Assembly: GCF_024345855.1 (NCBI RefSeq)
Contig: NZ_JAGQBX010000007.1
Location: forward strand, 18,178 to 82,177
From: Synechococcus sp. GreenBA-s
GTDB lineage: Bacteria; Cyanobacteriota; Cyanobacteriia; PCC-6307; Cyanobiaceae
Direction: 5' to 3'
DNA: 64,000 nucleotides
Below the pieces are notes generated by a model. The model saw only the letters and a list, made by a program, of their open reading frames with translations. It searched no databases and was not told where the DNA came from. This document shows, in pieces, positions 59,990-64,000 of this stretch. The position numbers and the translations under genes were made by a program. Positions within the stretch are counted from its first letter, which is position 1. Each line of letters starts with the position of its first letter.

Positions 59990-60981
59990 CAGCGACGGGC
60001 CAGCAGCGGCAGCAGCGTGGGGGCGACGCCGATGCTCGACCAGCTGCCCACCACGATCCCGGTCGTGAGGGCGATCGCGAACCAGAACAGGCTGGAGCCA
60101 CCGAAGAAGATCAGCCCGAGCAGGGGCAGCACTGTGGTTAGGGAGGTGTAGAGCGAGCGGGTGAGGGTGGCATTCACGGCCACATCCACCTGCTCAGTGA
60201 GGGGAAGCCCGGCGAGGCTGGTCTTCTGTTCGCGGATGCGGTCGAACACCACCACGGTGTCGGTCACGGAGTAACCGGCCACGGTGATCAGCGACACGGC
60301 GAACAGCGAGTCGACCTCAATGCCCTGAAGCAGGCCCAGCCAGGCGAACAGGCCACAGGTGATCAGCACGTCGTGGCCCAGGGCGACCAGGGCCAGCAAG
60401 GCGAAGATGCGGTCGTAGCGGAAGGTGATGTAGGCCGCGATCGCCGCGAAACTCACCACCAGCGAGATCACGCTGCCCTGGAGCAGCTGGGCGCCGAGGG
60501 TGGGGCCAATGGTGTCCACCGCGGTGCCGGACTGGTTCAGGGGCCCGAATGCCTCGTTGAGGTCCTGGATCACGGCGGTGGCCTGGGCGGGCCGCAGGGC
60601 CGGCAGGCGCAACACCATGGATTGGCCCTGATCCAGCACCTGCACCGCCGCGCTGGAGATGTTGGGGGCCGCATCGCCGCCATCCTCCGGCAGGGCCAGG
60701 GCCGCGAGACGGCGCTGGACGTCGGGGCCGGCGATGGGGCTGCAGCTGCCGATGGGGCACTGCCGCTCGATCTGGATCTGGGTCCCGCCCGTGAAATCGA
60801 GCCCCGGCTTGAGGGGCGAGTGGATCTGGGGGTTCAGCCAGCTGAGCCCCAGGCCGATCAGGCTCAGCAGGCAGGCCAGGCCGCTGCCGATCCAGGCCAG
60901 ACGCCGGTAGCGGCTGATCCGGAAACGGGGCTCCGGCATGGATGGCGCGCTCGCTGTCTGCAGCTCGGGGGTCGCGGTCAT
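59989..60981 (-). CDS. secF: Protein translocase subunit SecF
   Basis: SecF forms, with SecD, the proton-driven accessory of the SecYEG translocon. The 330-residue protein has six helices, the first periplasmic domain with LNPQIHSPLKPGLDFTGGTQ, and the characteristic SVTDTVVVFDRIREQK segment. It overlaps secD by 4 bases, the standard order. Confidence 0.96.
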   Translation of the reverse strand: MTATPELQTASAPSMPEPRFRISRYRRLAWIGSGLACLLSLIGLGLSWLNPQIHSPLKPGLDFTGGTQIQIERQCPIGSCSPIAGPDVQRRLAALALPEDGGDAAPNISSAAVQVLDQGQSMVLRLPALRPAQATAVIQDLNEAFGPLNQSGTAVDTIGPTLGAQLLQGSVISLVVSFAAIAAYITFRYDRIFALLALVALGHDVLITCGLFAWLGLLQGIEVDSLFAVSLITVAGYSVTDTVVVFDRIREQKTSLAGLPLTEQVDVAVNATLTRSLYTSLTTVLPLLGLIFFGGSSLFWFAIALTTGIVVGSWSSIGVAPTLLPLLARR

Positions 60982-62480
60982 GGGGCGGTGCTGCTGGGCA
61001 GCTGGGCGGCGGGGAGGAAATAGGTGCTGCGGCGCAGGGCCGGGTAGCTCATCAGCAGGCGCAGGAGGGTGCGGCTGCAGGTCAGGGCCGTGAACAGGCT
61101 GAGCAGCAGACCGATGGCCAGGGTCACCGCGAAGCCCTTCACCAGGCCGGTGCCCAGGGCGAACAGGGCGGCGCAGCTGATCAGGCCGGTCACGTGGCCG
61201 TCGATGATCGAGGAGAAGGCCAGCGAGAAGCCGGTGTCGATGGAGCGGATCAGGGTGTTGCCCTCCCGCAGTTCCTCCTTGACCCGCTCAAAGATCAGCA
61301 CGTTGGCATCCACCGCCATGCCCACCGAGAGAATGAAACCGGCGATTCCCGGCAGGGTCAGGGTGACGGGTATCAGGGCATAGAGGGCCAGGTTGAACAG
61401 GGCGTAGAGGCTCAGGGCGAGCACCGCCACGATCCCTGGCAGCCGGTAGACCACCACCATGAACACGGCCACCAGGGCCAGGCCCGAGAGGGCCGCCACC
61501 AGGCTGGTGCGCACGTTCTCGGCCCCCAGGGTGGCGCCGATGGAGCGCTGTTCCACCACCTTCACCGGCAGTGGCAGGGAGCCGCCGCGCAGCTGCACCT
61601 CCAGATCCCGGGCTTCGTCAGGGGTGAAGTTGCCCGTGATGCTGGCGGCCCCGCCGGTGATGCCGGCGGCCTTGAACTGGGGTCCGACGCTGGCCTCGCT
61701 GATCGATCGGCCGTCCAGGACGATGCCGAGCAGGCGCTCCGTGCCGGCGATGCCCTGGGTGAGGGCGGCGAACTTCTCCCCGCCCTCACGGTTGAAGCTG
61801 AGGGTCACGTCCCAGCCGCTGCCGGTCTGCTGCTGCTGACGGCCGGCTCCGGTGAGGTCCCGGCCGGTGAGCTGGGCCGGCTCGTAGAGGGCCACCACCT
61901 TGCTGTTCACCGCGTCGAGCAGTAGTTCGAGCTGCTCGGTTTCCGTGGCGCCCTCAGGAACGCTGATGCCCAGGCCTGAGAGGGCCTTGGCCAGGTCCTC
62001 GGCGGCAAAGCTGGCCTTGGGGGGTTCCGGCTGACCCTGGACGGAGGCGGTGACCCTGGCGCGGCGCTGGTTGAGCACCGCCTCCGCCTGTCGCTTGAGC
62101 CTCAGCAGACCCTGCATCTCCCGCTCGGTGCCGGCGCGCTGGGCGCGGAATTCGAGCAGGGCGGTGGTGCCCAGCACCTTGGCGGCACGGGAGGGATCCT
62201 GCTCGCCGGGCAGCTGCAGCACCAGCTGGTCGTCGCCCACGGTCTGGAGGGTGGATTCGGCCACCCCCAGGCCATTGATGCGGCGCTCGAGCACATCCTT
62301 CACCGCCTCCAGCTGTTCCTTCTCCACCTTCTTGATGGCGCCTGCCGGCAGCACCTGGAGGGTGAGCTGGCTGCCGCCGCGCAGATCGAGGCCGAGCTGC
62401 AGCGGGAAGCTCATCAGCAGGGCCCCGGCGGCGATCGCCAGGGCGAGGATCAGGGCGAGCCACCCCTGTTGGCGTGCCAT
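60978..62480 (-). CDS. secD: Protein translocase subunit SecD
   Basis: The 500-residue SecD has the N-terminal FPLQLGLDLRGGSQLTLQV motif, the P1 domain with ERRINGLGVAESTLQTVGDD, and six C-terminal helices with the conserved GMAVDANVLIFERVKEEL. The proton-path Asp lies in the last segment. It is preceded by pdhB with a 1-base gap, so pdhB, secD, secF and the small gene are probably one transcript. Confidence 0.97.
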   Translation of the reverse strand: MARQQGWLALILALAIAAGALLMSFPLQLGLDLRGGSQLTLQVLPAGAIKKVEKEQLEAVKDVLERRINGLGVAESTLQTVGDDQLVLQLPGEQDPSRAAKVLGTTALLEFRAQRAGTEREMQGLLRLKRQAEAVLNQRRARVTASVQGQPEPPKASFAAEDLAKALSGLGISVPEGATETEQLELLLDAVNSKVVALYEPAQLTGRDLTGAGRQQQQTGSGWDVTLSFNREGGEKFAALTQGIAGTERLLGIVLDGRSISEASVGPQFKAAGITGGAASITGNFTPDEARDLEVQLRGGSLPLPVKVVEQRSIGATLGAENVRTSLVAALSGLALVAVFMVVVYRLPGIVAVLALSLYALFNLALYALIPVTLTLPGIAGFILSVGMAVDANVLIFERVKEELREGNTLIRSIDTGFSLAFSSIIDGHVTGLISCAALFALGTGLVKGFAVTLAIGLLLSLFTALTCSRTLLRLLMSYPALRRSTYFLPAAQLPSSTAP

Positions 62481-62481
62481 C

Positions 62482-63465
62482 TCAGATCGTGCCCGCGTGC
62501 AGTTGCTTGGCGGCGTCCACGATCTGGTGGGGCTGGATGATCGTCAGGTTCTCCAGGGTGCCGTTGTAGGGCGTGGGGATGTCCTGCGACGAGAGCCGGA
62601 CCGGCCGGACATCGAGGTCGTCGAAGCAGTGCTCGGTGACCAGCGCCATCAGCTCGGCGCCGATGCCGCCGGTCTTCATGCACTCCTCCACGATCAGCAC
62701 CTTGTGGGTCTTGCGGATCGAGCGGGTGATCGTCTCCATGTCGAAGGGCTTGAGGCTGATCAGATCGATCAGCTCCACGTCCACGCCGTCCTTGGTGAGC
62801 TGTTCCACGGCCTTGAGGCAGTGGTGGCGCATGCGGGAGTAGGTGAGGATCGTCACGTCTTTGCCCTCACGCACCACATCGGCCTGGTCGAGGGCGCAGA
62901 TGTAGTCGCCTGCGGGGATGTCTTCGCTGAGGTTGTAGAGGAGCACGTGCTCGAAGAAGAGCACGGGGTTGTTGTCGCGGATGGCGGCCTTCATCAGGCC
63001 CTTGGCGTTGGTGGGGGTGCTCACCGCCACGATCTTGATGCCCGGCACGGCGTGGAAGTAGGCCTCCAGGCGCTGGCTGTGCTCCGCCCCCAGCTGGCGG
63101 CCGACGCCACCGGGGCCGCGCACCACGGTGGGGATGGTGAAGTTGCCGCCACTGGTGTAGCGCAGCATCCCCATGTTGTTGGAGATCTGGTTGAACGCGA
63201 GCAGCAGGAAGCCCATGTTCATCCCCTCCACGATCGGGCGCAGGCCCGTCATCGCGGCACCCACGGCCATGCCGGTGAAGGCGTTCTCGGCAATCGGGGT
63301 GTCCAGCACCCGCAGTTCGCCGTACTTCTCGTAGAGGTCCTTGGTGACCTTGTAGGAGCCGCCGTACTGGCCCACGTCCTCACCCATCACGCACACATGG
63401 GGGTCGCGGGCCATCTCCTCGTCGATGGCCTCGCGCAGGGCGTTGAAGAGAAGCGTCTCAGCCAC
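62482..63465 (-). CDS. pdhB: Pyruvate dehydrogenase E1 component, beta subunit
   Basis: This subunit of the thiamine-diphosphate pyruvate dehydrogenase complex has 327 residues. It shows the start [52 protein letters not shown] and the C-terminal transketolase domain ([17 protein letters not shown]). The start is a GTG at 63465, since homologues begin at (M)AETLLF; the codons upstream are not conserved. The alpha subunit is not in the window. Confidence 0.97.
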   Translation of the reverse strand: MAETLLFNALREAIDEEMARDPHVCVMGEDVGQYGGSYKVTKDLYEKYGELRVLDTPIAENAFTGMAVGAAMTGLRPIVEGMNMGFLLLAFNQISNNMGMLRYTSGGNFTIPTVVRGPGGVGRQLGAEHSQRLEAYFHAVPGIKIVAVSTPTNAKGLMKAAIRDNNPVLFFEHVLLYNLSEDIPAGDYICALDQADVVREGKDVTILTYSRMRHHCLKAVEQLTKDGVDVELIDLISLKPFDMETITRSIRKTHKVLIVEECMKTGGIGAELMALVTEHCFDDLDVRPVRLSSQDIPTPYNGTLENLTIIQPHQIVDAAKQLHAGTI

Positions 63466-63563
63466 GGCTTGGGTTCGATTCCGGCTGCAGCCGGGGACTG
63501 TTCCGGCCTGAGCCAGAGGTGGGGCCAACTTATCTCAGCTCTTCGCCGGCCCGGGCGGGCGCT

Positions 63564-63659
63564 TCAGCCGCCGGCGGCGAAGGTGGCGAGCAGCAGCACC
63601 GACAGCAGCATCCCCGGCGAGAGCAGCAGCACCAGAAGTTCCAGGTCGTGGGCGGTCAT
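63564..63659 (-). CDS. Tiny single-pass membrane protein, 31 residues
   Basis: This ATG-to-TGA frame encodes MTAHDLELLVLLLSPGM followed by a hydrophobic LLSVLLLATFAAGG. One membrane helix makes up nearly the whole chain, like the low-molecular-weight photosynthetic subunits, but it matches none that I recall (PsbM, PsbX, Psb30, PetN or PsaM). It lies between pdhB and the DUF3082-type gene on the same strand, which supports expression. Confidence 0.5.
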   Translation of the reverse strand: MTAHDLELLVLLLSPGMLLSVLLLATFAAGG

Positions 63660-63683
63660 GGCGGCAGCGAGCGCGCCCCCAGG

Positions 63684-64000
63684 CTAGGGAGTTTCCTCTG
63701 CCTGTCTCCAGCCCGGCATCAGGCTGCGCACAAAGGTGGCGAACAGCCCCAGGCCCACGAAGGCGAAGGTGAAGGTGGCCAGGAAGCTCATGCCCACCAC
63801 CAGGGTCTTGACGAAGGTGGCGATGCTCTGGGCGAAGCGGGCGTCGTAGTGGGGCGGGTGGTCGGCGTAGTAGCCCACCACCCGGATCGAGAGCTGCAGG
63901 GCCAGCCAGCCCAGGCCGAAGCTGGTGAGCGAGCCCGAGAGGAAGCTCAGGGGGCCCTTGCGGGGCCTGGTCTCGGGGGACGGGGTGGTCTCCGCCAGGG
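63684..64000 (-). CDS. DUF3082-type membrane protein, N-terminus outside the window
   Basis: The reading frame is open to the window edge, so the gene is partial. The visible 104 codons encode a polar part, then RKGPLSFLSGSLTSFGLGWL, a loop GYYADHPPHYDARFAQS and a second helix LVVGMSFLATFTFAFVGLGL. This is the DUF3082 pattern found in cyanobacteria and plastids. An internal ATG at 63881 is not the start, because conserved sequence continues upstream of it. Confidence 0.8.
   Translation of the reverse strand, partial: LAETTPSPETRPRKGPLSFLSGSLTSFGLGWLALQLSIRVVGYYADHPPHYDARFAQSIATFVKTLVVGMSFLATFTFAFVGLGLFATFVRSLMPGWRQAEETP

Noticed and set aside
63471..63490. GGTTCGATTCC resembling a tRNA T-loop
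   Set aside because: The flanking bases do not form a T stem, and no acceptor, D or anticodon arm can be built; it lies next to the pdhB start.

Overview
The window is a high-GC chromosomal segment from a phycobilisome-containing picocyanobacterium of the Synechococcus/Cyanobium type. The taxonomic markers are ApcF, PcyA, GUN4, Psb28, SipA and DevBCA, plus several small proteins of the kind typical of cyanobacteria. No transposase, integrase, CRISPR array, rRNA or tRNA was recognised. Coding density is very high and many genes are coupled by 4-nt stop/start overlaps.

Layout. (1) 0-3.2 kb: type III glutamine synthetase glnN with an exact NtcA palindrome upstream, then two small paralogous hypothetical genes. 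(2) 3.2-6.9 kb: a redox cassette. An HxlR-type regulator is divergent from an operon of old-yellow-enzyme reductase, FMN reductase and pirin, and a rubrerythrin follows. (3) 6.9-14.3 kb: small secreted and hypothetical proteins and an RND efflux pump (adaptor plus transporter), convergent with an ExbB-type operon whose two ExbD-like partners lack the usual transmembrane aspartate. (4) 14.3-27.1 kb: a phosphorus island. It holds a CHAD (polyphosphate-binding type) protein, a very large PhoX-like phosphatase behind a three-repeat Pho box, a Na/Pi-cotransporter with a PhoU-like tail and a disturbed start, two DUF7219-like paralogues around corA, pstC-pstA-pstB behind a second Pho box, a cyclic-nucleotide-binding-domain protein, and a PstS/SphX-type binding protein with its own Pho-box-like repeats and an adjacent inverted repeat. 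(5) 27.1-34.3 kb: a TerB-like protein, the rpsB-tsf-hypothetical-recG operon and a glycosyltransferase. (6) 34.4-38.3 kb: a tightly overlapping operon pcyA-devB-devC-devA plus a 51-residue basic protein, ended by a strong terminator and followed by a 17-bp tandem repeat.

(7) 38.4-49.9 kb: housekeeping genes. An M16 peptidase pair (one with the zinc motif, one without), sipA, bioY, lspA, an FHA-penicillin-binding-protein fusion, a membrane GTPase, a PLP decarboxylase, tadA and a PLP aminotransferase. (8) 50-56 kb: apcF divergent from glnA (type I glutamine synthetase), a methyltransferase, small hypothetical proteins, a Bergerat-fold ATPase and GUN4. (9) 56.1-64 kb: mnmH, psb28, two AI-2E-family permeases, secD-secF and a small membrane gene, pdhB, a 31-residue membrane peptide and the start-less end of a DUF3082-type gene.

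Together the genes show an organism invested in phosphate and nitrogen scavenging. The most unusual items are the Asp-less ExbD pair, the PhoX fusion without a visible signal peptide, and DUF7219-like proteins placed inside and beside the pst operon. Start sites were chosen from homology, overlap and membrane or domain boundaries, and several remain ambiguous as noted. No database search or computation was run.
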